Source: Kiloniellales bacterium
Lineage (GTDB): Bacteria > Pseudomonadota > Alphaproteobacteria > Kiloniellales > JAKSDN01
Length of the DNA: 16,891 nucleotides
Assembly (NCBI GenBank): GCA_022360075.1
Contig: JAKSDN010000233.1
Span: forward strand, 1-16,891
Reading direction: 5' to 3'
How positions within the stretch are numbered: position 1 is the first letter of the stretch; the number at the start of each line of letters is the position of its first letter. Below are positions 7,804 through 14,268 of this stretch, one piece after another. The notes below the pieces were generated by a model. The model had not been told where the DNA came from. It searched no databases and saw only the letters and a program-made list of their open reading frames with translations. A program made the position numbers and the translations under genes.

Positions 7804-8511
7804 TCAGCAGGGATAGCCCGGCGCGGCGGCGGCCAGGTCATCGTAGAGGCCGAGCAGGCGCGTTCGCCAAGCATGAAGCGGATCGTCTTTCTCCAGAAGA
7901 CGAAAGCGGCTTGTGCAGCGGGCCCACTGGAACAAGCCGAAAAGCACGTAGTCGGCATAGCTCGGCGCCGAGCCGCAGAGGAAATCGTTGGTCTCGACAA
8001 CGCCTCTGACCGGCGAAAGCTCGGCCCGGAACACGGGCAGGCGCGCCTCGCGCGTGGCCTGCGCCTCCTCCAAGCTGCATCCGAGCCGCGCCTCGCGCGT
8101 GCGGCGGTAGATCGCGCGATCGCCGGGATGCACGTGATCCAAGACATCGCGCGTGATCATCGGCAGGACCAGGGGATAGAGCGCCGCCGGCACCCAACCG
8201 TTCAAGAAGAGCGCGAAGGCCCGCGCCGCCTCGTTCGGAAAGAGGGCCGCCCGTGCCGGCCAGCCTCGCTCGAGGTAGCCGGCGATCGACCAGCTATCGC
8301 AAACCACCTCTTCGCCGTGCTTCAGCACCGGGGCGAGACGGTAGTCGGACCAGCCTTCGATGGCCGACTTGTCGGTGAGCGTGATGTCGACGACCCGCGC
8401 CGACAGGCCCTTGTGCGCCAAGGCCATGCGGATGCGCCAGACATAGGGGCTGAAGCGGCGGCCATTCCGGCCGAGCAGGTCACCGAGAACGAGGGGCGGG
8501 TCGCGGCTCAC
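7804..8511 (-). CDS. Glutathione S-transferase, LigE/beta-etherase-like
   Basis: The frame is open far upstream, but real similarity begins at a GTG (8511) that overlaps the stop of the regulator gene as GTGA, giving 235 residues. The N-terminal thioredoxin-fold domain has GRNGRRFSPYVWRIRMALAHKG (split here as GRNGRRFSPYVW plus RIRMALAHKG, about 14-35), typical of the LigE/LigF beta-etherase-like branch. The glutathione-contacting cis-Pro region is APVLKHGE (60-67), and CDSWSIAGYLE (71-81) binds the gamma-glutamyl moiety. The helical C-terminal domain follows, with SYADYVLFGLFQW near 197-209. Such enzymes use glutathione to cleave ethers or to conjugate or isomerise small molecules. Its pairing with an oxoprolinase-type enzyme and an amidotransferase suggests thiol-conjugate catabolism, but this is inference. 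Confidence 0.88.
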   Translation of the reverse strand: MSRDPPLVLGDLLGRNGRRFSPYVWRIRMALAHKGLSARVVDITLTDKSAIEGWSDYRLAPVLKHGEEVVCDSWSIAGYLERGWPARAALFPNEAARAFALFLNGWVPAALYPLVLPMITRDVLDHVHPGDRAIYRRTREARLGCSLEEAQATREARLPVFRAELSPVRGVVETNDFLCGSAPSYADYVLFGLFQWARCTSRFRLLEKDDPLHAWRTRLLGLYDDLAAAAPGYPC

Positions 8512-9500
8512 AGCGTCGGCGAGCCGGACAGGAGCCGCGCGGCCCGCCGGTCCTCGGTCGGGGATCGGCCGTATTCGGCCTTGTAGCTCCGCGAGAAGTG
8601 CTCCGTCGTCCCGAAGCCGCTGGCGATGCCGATCTCCACGACGGAAAGGTCGGACTGATGCAGCAGCCGACGGGCGTGGAGCAGCCGCATGCGAGCATAG
8701 AAGCGGACGGGCGACATCTCGATGTGCGTCTTGAACAGCCGCTCCATCTGGCGCTGAGAGACCTCGGATTGGCTCGCCAGTTCCGGCATGGACAAGGGCT
8801 CCTCGATGTTCTTCTCCATGAGATCGATCACACGCAGGAGCCGAGGATTGGTGATGCCGAGGCGCGCACGGTGCGACAGCCTCTGATGCGCGGTCGAGCC
8901 GCGGATCTCGCCGGTGACGAACTGGTCGGAAACCGCGGCCGCCAAGGTGTGACCGAAGTGCAAGCCGATGAAGTGGAGGCTCATGTCCATGGCGGACGTC
9001 CCGCCCGCGCAGGTGAAGCGGTTGCGGTCGATCTCGAAGAGGTTCTGAGTCGCCCGAACCTGGGGAAACCGCTCCACGAAGCTCTCGATATACTGCCAGT
9101 GGATGGTCGCGCGGTAGCCGTCGAGGAGACCCGCCTCCGCAAGGAAGATGCTGCCCGCGCCCAGGGCGCCTAGGTGGGCGCCTTCGCTGTCGAGGCGCCT
9201 CAGCCAGGCCTTGACCTTCGGACGCACCTTGATGATCGGGTCGAACCCAACGCAGCAGATCGCGTTGGGAAAGAACGGCGCATCGGCCACGCCCAGGTCG
9301 ACCATGATCGTCATGCCGTTGATCGCCTCGACGGGCTTGCCGTCTCGCGAGACGAAGGTCCAGGTGAAGAGCGTCCGGCCGCTCAGCCTGTTGGCCATGC
9401 GCAGCGGGTCGATCGCGTTGATGAAGGGCACGATCGAGAAGCGATGGGCCAGATAGAAAGCGATTTCGATCGGCCCCTTTTTGGCCGGAACCTTGAACAC
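8508..9500 (-). CDS. GlxA-type AraC family regulator with DJ-1/PfpI-like domain (GbdR/CdhR-like)
   Basis: The product has 330 residues. Residues about 10-195 are a DJ-1/PfpI-like sensor domain; about 215-320 are the double AraC helix-turn-helix (SMPELASQSEVSQRQMERLF, then SVVEIGIASGFGTTEHFSRS). The segments GLLDGYRATIHW and TCAGGTSAMD (163-172) are typical of the GbdR/CdhR/ArgR-like branch, which responds to quaternary amines, carnitine or arginine. The catalytic Cys of true DJ-1 proteins is replaced (GALGAGS, 111-117), so the domain should bind a ligand, not catalyse. The chosen start is GTG 9500 with AAGG nine bases upstream. It sits between the transporter and enzyme genes and is a good candidate for their activator. 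Confidence 0.9.
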   Translation of the reverse strand: MFKVPAKKGPIEIAFYLAHRFSIVPFINAIDPLRMANRLSGRTLFTWTFVSRDGKPVEAINGMTIMVDLGVADAPFFPNAICCVGFDPIIKVRPKVKAWLRRLDSEGAHLGALGAGSIFLAEAGLLDGYRATIHWQYIESFVERFPQVRATQNLFEIDRNRFTCAGGTSAMDMSLHFIGLHFGHTLAAAVSDQFVTGEIRGSTAHQRLSHRARLGITNPRLLRVIDLMEKNIEEPLSMPELASQSEVSQRQMERLFKTHIEMSPVRFYARMRLLHARRLLHQSDLSVVEIGIASGFGTTEHFSRSYKAEYGRSPTEDRRAARLLSGSPTL

Positions 9501-9549
9501 TTTGCGCGACCTTGGTGCGGCGGTAAAAGCTTGAGCCTATGTCTCCCTC

Positions 9550-9575
9550 GGGCCCCCGCCCACGGTCCGGGGCTC
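9550..9575 (-). terminator. GC-rich hairpin between the TRAP genes and the regulator gene
   Basis: In the 83-bp gap after dctM, GCCCCG and CGGGGGC on the minus strand can pair around a short loop. No U-tract follows, so it is at best an attenuator or an RNA-processing stem that lowers read-through from the transporter genes. Confidence 0.3.
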
Positions 9576-9583
9576 GGCGTTCT

Positions 9584-10891
9584 CTAGCCCTTGTCGAGGG
9601 TGGAAGGCAGCCATGTCGCAATTCCCGGAAAGAGGGTCACCAGCACGACGCCGGCGAGCAGGAGCAGAAAGAAGGGGAAGGTGGCCCGGGCGACCCGAAG
9701 AATGCTCATCCTCGTCAGGCCTTGGATGACGAAGAGATTGAAGCCCAGGGGCGGCGTGATCTGCGCCATCTCCACGACCATGATCACGAAGATCCCGAAC
9801 CAGAGCAGATCGAAACCGGCCTGCGTGACCAGCGGCAGGACCACGGTCGCGGTGAGGACGATCATCGATATCCCCTCGATGAAGCAACCGAGGCCTATGT
9901 AGAGCACGCAGAGCACCGCGATCAGCATGTAGGGATCGAGGTCGAGACTGCCGACCCAGCTCGCCAGCGCGGCGGGGATTCCCGTGTAGGCGAGCGAGGT
10001 AGTCAGGAAGGCGGCGCCGGCGAGGATGAGGAGGATCATCGATGACAAACGGGTCGCGCCGAGCAGGCTGTCGAGCAGCATCCGCCAGGAAAGCGTGCGC
10101 GTCCAGGCCGCCAGGACGAAGGCGCCGATCACGCCGCCGGCCGCCGCCTCGGTCGCCGTGGCGAGGCCCGAGTAGATCGAGCCGATGACGGCGCAGATCA
10201 GTAGGGCAACCGGCAGCAGGCCGCTCGACTGGGCCATGCGCTCGCGCAGCGTCAGCGAGGTTTTCTCCACCGGGACGCTGCCTTTCCAGATCATCGCGCT
10301 GACGCCGATGTAGCCCATGAACAGCACGATCAGCATCAAGCCGGGAAACACGCCGGCGAGGAAAAGGCGCACGATCGACACGTCGGCGGCGACGCCGTAG
10401 ACGATCATGACGATGGAGGGCGGGATCAGCAGGCCCAGGGTACCCGATCCCGCCAGGCTGCCGATTGACAGGGTGCGGTTGTAGCCGCGGCTCTGCAGCT
10501 CGGGCAGCGACATGCGCCCGATGGTGGCCACCGTGGCCGCCGAGGAACCGCAGACGGCGGCGAAGACCCCGCAGCCGACCACATTGACGTGCATCAGCCG
10601 GCCGGGAAGCCAGGTCACCCAAGGGGCGATGCCGCGGAACAGCGTCTCGGAGAGCTTGGCGCGGAACAGGATCTCGCCCATCCAGATGAACAGGGGCAAG
10701 GCCGCGAGCGACCAGGAAGCGGTGGTCTGCCAGATCGAGGTAGCGAGCGACTTCTCGACGGGCGCGCTGCCGAAGAAGGTGAGGCCGACCCAGCCCACGC
10801 CCAGCAGCGACAGGGCGATCCACAGGCCCGAACCCAGGAACAGGAACAGGACGACGACCAGAACGACGGCGACCTGCGTCAGCTCCGCCAT
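9584..10891 (-). CDS. dctM: TRAP transporter large permease (DctM type)
   Basis: The product has 435 residues and is almost entirely hydrophobic, with about a dozen membrane segments. Family landmarks are AAVCGSSAATVATIG (111-125), LAGSGTLGLLIPPSIVMIVYG (split here as LAGSGTLGLLIPPS plus IVMIVYG, 146-166) and, in the second half, AQITPPLGFNLFVIQG, the repeat of the IPPS motif. It is the ion-coupled transport subunit of a tripartite ATP-independent periplasmic transporter in the inner membrane. GGAG lies five bases before the ATG, inside the 10-bp gap after the small permease gene, so the two permease genes are one operon. Confidence 0.95.
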   Translation of the reverse strand: MAELTQVAVVLVVVLFLFLGSGLWIALSLLGVGWVGLTFFGSAPVEKSLATSIWQTTASWSLAALPLFIWMGEILFRAKLSETLFRGIAPWVTWLPGRLMHVNVVGCGVFAAVCGSSAATVATIGRMSLPELQSRGYNRTLSIGSLAGSGTLGLLIPPSIVMIVYGVAADVSIVRLFLAGVFPGLMLIVLFMGYIGVSAMIWKGSVPVEKTSLTLRERMAQSSGLLPVALLICAVIGSIYSGLATATEAAAGGVIGAFVLAAWTRTLSWRMLLDSLLGATRLSSMILLILAGAAFLTTSLAYTGIPAALASWVGSLDLDPYMLIAVLCVLYIGLGCFIEGISMIVLTATVVLPLVTQAGFDLLWFGIFVIMVVEMAQITPPLGFNLFVIQGLTRMSILRVARATFPFFLLLLAGVVLVTLFPGIATWLPSTLDKG

Positions 10892-10901
10892 GAAAGCTCC
10901 G

Positions 10902-11432
10902 TCAGCCGCCGCGGGGCCCGTGGGCCGACGGCAATTCTTCGCCAGAGGTGTGGGCCGGAAGCCCGCCGCGCATCGAGACCACGACGTCGTCGACGATGGC
11001 GAGGGTGAAGAGGATCGAACCCACGGCCATCGAGGATTGCGGAATCCAGATCGGGATCACGATCAGGTTCTGCGACAGTTCCTCGAAGCGGATGGAGTCC
11101 CACAGCATGTCGACGGCGGAGTAGGCGAGAAAGCCGACGAGGAACAGCGACAGGCCGAGAACGACGCCCTCCAAGAGCCGCCGCCAGACGCCGCTCAGGC
11201 GCTCGACGATCAAGGTCACCCTGACGTGGCCGTTGCTCCGGTAGGTGTGGGCCAGCGGCAGGAAGCCGGCGGCGACAACGCTCCAGGCGGTCAGATCGTC
11301 GACGCCTTTCACCTGAACGCCGAACTCCCGGCCCACGACCTGCGCGGTGATCAGGGCGGCGATCAGGACAATGAAGCCGGCACCGATCACCGCCCCGGCA
11401 AAGTAGAGGGAGTTCAAGATCCGACGAAGCAT
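10902..11432 (-). CDS. dctQ: TRAP transporter small permease (DctQ type)
   Basis: The product has 176 residues with four predicted membrane segments, normal for DctQ. The segments are about 10-32, 48-65, 88-108 and 130-148. The REFGVQVKGVDDLTAWSVVAAGF region matches the conserved R-x-F-x-x-x-x-G-x-x-E/D-L of the family (described by its key residues Arg35, Gly43, Asp46 and Leu47, approximately). It forms the membrane complex with the large permease and receives the substrate-loaded binding protein. The C-terminal 20 residues are polar and probably cytoplasmic. The start has no good ribosome binding site. Confidence 0.9.
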   Translation of the reverse strand: MLRRILNSLYFAGAVIGAGFIVLIAALITAQVVGREFGVQVKGVDDLTAWSVVAAGFLPLAHTYRSNGHVRVTLIVERLSGVWRRLLEGVVLGLSLFLVGFLAYSAVDMLWDSIRFEELSQNLIVIPIWIPQSSMAVGSILFTLAIVDDVVVSMRGGLPAHTSGEELPSAHGPRGG

Positions 11433-11450
11433 GACACCGGGCTGATCAAG

Positions 11451-11463
11451 GCGGCCTGGCCGC
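11451..11463. promoter_or_regulatory. Perfect short hairpin between dctP and dctQ
   Basis: GCGGCCTGGCCGC is a perfect palindrome around a three-base loop in the 56-bp gap between the binding-protein and small-permease genes. TRAP systems need much more binding protein than permease, and an intergenic stem that blocks mRNA decay or polymerase is a common way to achieve this. That function is inferred here. Confidence 0.4.
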
Positions 11464-11488
11464 GGGAGGGGCGATTCCCACCTTGTCG

Positions 11489-12472
11489 CTAATTGCTGTC
11501 AAGCGCCTCGTAGGCCGTGATGAAGGCTTTGCCGCGCTCTCCCGCCTTTGCCAGCCACTCGTCGACCATCGTCTTGCCGATGGCCTCGAGCTCGGCCAGG
11601 AGATCGGCACTCGGCGGCTCGACGACCAAGCCATTGGCAATCAGATTGGCCGTGAGGCCCGCCTGCTCGCTGTTGCTCATGATCCAGCCCCGGGTCTCCG
11701 CGCGCGCGGCAGCGCGCAGGATCGCGGCCTGGGTCTCGGCGTCCAGGTCCTCGAAGGCGTCCTTGTTCATGATCACCATGTTCTTGTTGTTCATGGCGTT
11801 GACGTCATAGAAGTGGCTCGTGAAGTCCCAGGCCTTGGTGTAGTTGCCCGTGGCCGCCGAGGTGATCATGGCGCTGACCACGCCCGTCGCGAAAGCCTGG
11901 GGCACCTCGGCCGACTGAACCGTCGTCGGCACCGCGCCCATGAGCTCGGCGAAGCGCGCGGTGATGGCGTTGTAGGCGCGGAACTTCACGCCTTCGAAGT
12001 CGGAGACCTTGGAGATCGGCTTCTGGGCATAGAGGCCCTGACCCGGCCAAGGCACCGAGAACAGCGGCATCAGGCCCTGCTTGCCCAGGGTCGCAGCGAT
12101 CTCCGGCAGGGTCAGCTCGTAGACTTCCCAGGCCGTGCGCTGTCCTTTCGACAGGAAGGGGATGCCGTCGACCTCGAAGAAGGGGTCTTCCTTGCCGTAG
12201 GCCGAAAGCAGGATCTCGCCGATCTGGACCTGGCCGGTCTGCACGCCGCGCTTGATCTCGGGCATCTTCAGAAGCGAGGCGTTGGTGTGCATCTTGATCT
12301 TCAGATTGCCACCCGAGCTCGCTTCCACTTCCTGCACGAAGCGCGCGATGTTCTGGGTATGGAAGTTGTTGTCCTTGTAGGCCGTGGCCAGGTTCCAGAC
12401 GGTCTCGGCCTGGGCGCTCCCGGCGCCGAGTGCGATCGCGGCCCCGACTAATGGTGAAATGACGCTGCGCAT
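11489..12472 (-). CDS. dctP: TRAP transporter substrate-binding protein (DctP type), periplasmic
   Basis: The product has 327 residues. Residues 1-22 are a Sec signal peptide ending in AQA before Glu23. The mature part has the DctP fold. GVKFRAYNAI (161-170) carries the conserved Arg165 that normally grips the substrate carboxylate, and the AEVPQAFATGVVSAMITS region corresponds to the family's E-x-x-x-A-L-x-x-G motif. It therefore most likely binds an organic anion in the periplasm and hands it to the DctQ/DctM pair. GGAGG is centred about seven bases before ATG. It is the first gene of the minus-strand cluster, and the 12473-12901 gap is its promoter region. Confidence 0.94.
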   Translation of the reverse strand: MRSVISPLVGAAIALGAGSAQAETVWNLATAYKDNNFHTQNIARFVQEVEASSGGNLKIKMHTNASLLKMPEIKRGVQTGQVQIGEILLSAYGKEDPFFEVDGIPFLSKGQRTAWEVYELTLPEIAATLGKQGLMPLFSVPWPGQGLYAQKPISKVSDFEGVKFRAYNAITARFAELMGAVPTTVQSAEVPQAFATGVVSAMITSAATGNYTKAWDFTSHFYDVNAMNNKNMVIMNKDAFEDLDAETQAAILRAAARAETRGWIMSNSEQAGLTANLIANGLVVEPPSADLLAELEAIGKTMVDEWLAKAGERGKAFITAYEALDSN

Positions 12473-12653
12473 TGCTCCCTCCCCTTGGTGACGTTAGCGG
12501 CCCGCGCGCGCCATCGGCTGGATGTCATCGGGGCAGGAAGACCCCGGCTCCCGACACCACCCGACCGCTCGAGTCATGTCCTACGAAAACGGCACGACGC
12601 CTCGAAATCTTGAAGCTGACCCCCGTCACTGCATGATCTATTTCGCCATCAAA

Positions 12654-12667
12654 TCGATAGAAATCGA
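12654..12667. promoter_or_regulatory. Operator-like inverted repeat TCGAT-N4-ATCGA
   Basis: TCGATAGAAATCGA has perfect 5-bp half-sites around four bases, and the surrounding sequence also shows the direct repeat AAATCGATAG/AAATCGACAA. It lies in the AT-rich patch about 185 bp upstream of dctP, a suitable place for a regulator of the cluster. AraC-type regulators usually use longer direct repeats, so the binder is uncertain. Confidence 0.35.
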
Positions 12668-12872
12668 CAAGTTGTTCTAGAGGCCAGTTCCGCGTGTGGC
12701 GCCGGACAGGAGCGCCGCCATAGGTCGCTCACCGGGCCGTCGCCGCGCCGTCCTTCAGCCCCCGGACCCACTTCAAACGCGCGCCCGCGGTGGTCACGGA
12801 CGCGGCTCGTTTTAACCATTTTGCGCCGCGCGAAGGCGTCGCCGACCGCTCGGCTTGGCCCAGGCGGCTAGG

Positions 12873-12887
12873 TTAACGCTTGGCTAA
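12873..12887. promoter_or_regulatory. Possible CtrA-like box (TTAA-N7-CTAA)
   Basis: TTAACGCTTGGCTAA fits the alphaproteobacterial CtrA consensus TTAA-N7-TTAA at seven of eight positions. It stands about 125 bp before the start of the 68-residue protein gene. Such motifs occur by chance at low frequency even in GC-rich DNA. Confidence 0.25.
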
Positions 12888-13012
12888 TAGGCTCGGGCAG
12901 GATGCTCAAAAGAATTCAACGATGTGTGACAACTATCACTCGCGTGCGGAGGGATCGCTGCCACATTTCCACCAGAGCTCAAGCCCAGAGCGTAGCGGAG
13001 AGCAGCTTCACC

Positions 13013-13219
13013 ATGATCGCAGTGTCCGAGATCGAGATCGCCCAAGCCGACACGCGGAAGACCGTCAGCCGGAGGCCCCCGAACGAGCTGGAAGCCGAGG
13101 CCGCCCTGCGCGAGGCGATCATCCAGTTCGGTTCGGACAGTGTCGAAGCCGACTGCGCCTGGCGCCACCTGGACATCGTACGGCGCTTCAATGAGCGCTA
13201 CGGCTGGGGCACCTGCTAG
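13013..13219 (+). CDS. Small unknown protein (68 residues)
   Basis: I do not recognise the family. The frame is open from an ATG at 12902, but I place the start at ATG 13013. Codons before it have mixed third positions (aaa, aga, att, caa, cga, tgt), whereas from 13013 on nearly all end in G or C. The 68-residue product has a polar N-terminus (MIAVSEIEIAQADTRK), an acidic-helical middle (NELEAEAALREAIIQFG) and an aromatic C-terminal helix (AWRHLDIVRRFNERYGWGTC). It has two Cys and no signal peptide, so it is probably cytosolic. The nearest purine-rich sequence, GGAG, is 12 bases before the ATG, which is a weak site. It ends just before the MITE-like element. Confidence 0.6.
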   Translation: MIAVSEIEIAQADTRKTVSRRPPNELEAEAALREAIIQFGSDSVEADCAWRHLDIVRRFNERYGWGTC

Positions 13220-13228
13220 CCGTCAAGC

Positions 13229-13248
13229 CAGACCCTAAGGGTCTGTTT
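13229..13248 (+). terminator. Hairpin formed across the MITE left junction, possible terminator
   Basis: CAGACCC (flank) and GGGTCTG (element end) pair perfectly around a TAA loop and are followed by TTT. This would serve as a short intrinsic terminator for the 68-residue protein gene, whose stop is nine bases upstream. It exists only because the element inserted here next to a flank that mirrors its own end. Confidence 0.4.
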
Positions 13249-13505
13249 CGGGATTAGTGGTGCATTTGGCGGGAGCGGATTTTCGCCAGGGTTAGGAGCG
13301 CAAGGCGCCGTGGGGTGATCCCCCACAAGCCTTGGGCGCCGCTGGCCTGGCGAAAATACGCCCCGTCCAGAAGGGATCCGGCGAAATCGGCCCGCTGCCG
13401 CGTCGCTCGTCGTTGAATATGCTTGGGCATGTCCTGCCTCCTCGCTCCTAACAGCGGGCCGATTTCACTCGGACCAAATGCATCACTAATCCCGAAACAG
13501 ACCCT
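13238..13505. mobile_element. MITE-like element with 32-bp terminal inverted repeats and TA target duplication
   Basis: The ends (13238-13269 and 13474-13505) are inverted repeats of 32 bp with a single mismatch, starting AGGGTCTGTTTCGGGATTAG. A TA dinucleotide flanks each side (13236-13237 and 13506-13507), the target duplication typical of IS630/Tc1-mariner and of some IS5-group elements. At 268 bp it is too short for a transposase and has no coding frame, so it must be moved in trans. The interior has two more palindromes: 13275-13290 with 13346-13361, and 13383-13397 with 13452-13466. A GTGGGG/CCCCAC hairpin sits inside the first. It lies between the 68-residue gene and the methyltransferase gene and overlaps the stop codon of the latter. 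Confidence 0.85.
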
Positions 13506-14257
13506 TAGGTCCGCTCGCCACCCTGCAGGGGTGAGAAAACGACGGGAAGCACCGGTTTCCGGGTGATCCGGCCTTCGGCACCCTTGCGGATTACCGTCAA
13601 TATCTGGCCGCCGTTGAGGTCGCCCAGCGGGATCACCAGGTGTCCGCCGGGGCGGAGCTGTCTCATCAGGGGCGCGGGTACGTGGTCCAGGGCCTCCTTG
13701 ACGATGATCGCGTCGTAGGGCGCATGGTCGGCCCAGCCGTAGTAGCCGTCCCCATGCTTTACCCGGACGTTGTCGTAGCCGAGGTCCTTCAAGCGACGCT
13801 CGGCTTCCTGCGCCAGCGGCGCGACGACCTCCACGCTGTAGACCTTCTCGACCAGGCCCGACAGCACCGCGGCGTGATAGCCGGCGCCGGTACCGGTCTC
13901 GAACACGACGCTGCCGGGTTCGAGCTCGGCGAGCTGGGTCATGAGGGCGACCAGGAACGGCGAGGATATGTTCTGATCGTGCCCGACCGGCAGGGGGTGG
14001 TCCCTGTAGGCGAAGCGCTGCAGGGGCTCCGGCACGAAGGCATGCCGCGGCACGCTTCGCATCGCATCGGCGACCGCCGAGTCGAGGTTCGTCACGCCGG
14101 TCTGCTGGCCCGAAATCAGGAACTGGATGGCGATCAGGTTAACCATTTGCGTCCGCAGGGCGGCGAACTCGCCATTTTCGGCAGCCCAGGCTGACAGCCC
14201 GACCAGAAAGGCCGGCAGGAGCCACAGCGATCGCAGAGCGTTGAACAGGGCGCGCAG
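13505..14257 (-). CDS. pcm: Protein-L-isoaspartate O-methyltransferase, probably exported; non-ATG start
   Basis: The enzyme uses S-adenosylmethionine to methylate isoaspartyl residues in damaged proteins. Landmarks are VPRHAFVP, the DQNISSP segment (canonical QTISQP) and SAM motif I ETGTGAGY. The first ATG (14146) would cut into the domain: just upstream in the same frame lies GEFAALRTQ, which completes the usual family N-terminus. Before that comes a hydrophobic stretch LWLLPAFLVGLSAWA ending in an AWA/A signal-peptidase site. An in-frame stop at 14261-14263 limits the start, and no ATG, GTG or TTG lies between. CTG at 14257 has a perfect GGAGG six bases upstream, so I use it (250 residues). 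A sequencing indel near a GTG at 14264 is the alternative. The TAA stop is built from the MITE end. Confidence 0.85.
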   Translation of the reverse strand: MRALFNALRSLWLLPAFLVGLSAWAAENGEFAALRTQMVNLIAIQFLISGQQTGVTNLDSAVADAMRSVPRHAFVPEPLQRFAYRDHPLPVGHDQNISSPFLVALMTQLAELEPGSVVFETGTGAGYHAAVLSGLVEKVYSVEVVAPLAQEAERRLKDLGYDNVRVKHGDGYYGWADHAPYDAIIVKEALDHVPAPLMRQLRPGGHLVIPLGDLNGGQILTVIRKGAEGRITRKPVLPVVFSPLQGGERT

Positions 14258-14263
14258 CCTTCA

Positions 14264-14268
14264 CCTCC
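14264..14268 (-). promoter_or_regulatory. Shine-Dalgarno deciding the pcm CTG start
   Basis: On the minus strand GGGAGGTG, with GGAGG at these positions, stands six bases before CTG 14257. That is ideal spacing, whereas ATG 14146 has no purine-rich site nearby. This is the main reason to prefer the extended protein. Confidence 0.55.

Larger units (their letters stand above)
12473..12901. other. Regulatory gap upstream of the TRAP-hydantoinase cluster
   Basis: This is a 429-bp non-coding stretch. It holds the dctP ribosome binding site (AAGGGGAGGGAG on the minus strand just above 12472), an AT-richer patch at about 12600-12685 that is the likeliest promoter/operator zone, an inverted repeat at 12654-12667 and a CtrA-like motif at 12873-12887. 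I see no credible small gene in it. Confidence 0.55.

Noticed and set aside
3837..7816. Two very long open frames (about 660 and 703 codons) on the plus strand
   Set aside because: They lie exactly antisense to hyuB and hyuA. The products are low-complexity Arg/Ala/Asp/His-rich with no family motif, a normal artefact of high GC3 on the opposite strand.
8512..9621. Upstream extension of the GST frame to about 605 residues
   Set aside because: The extra part is out-of-frame shadow of the AraC-type gene, Arg/Pro-rich, and homology begins only at GTG 8511.
10512..11492. Plus-strand open frame of about 326 codons over the TRAP permease genes
   Set aside because: It is antisense to two clear membrane-protein genes and has low-complexity composition.
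12902..13012. Longer N-terminus for the 68-residue protein
   Set aside because: Codon third positions before 13013 are not GC-biased, unlike the rest of the gene.
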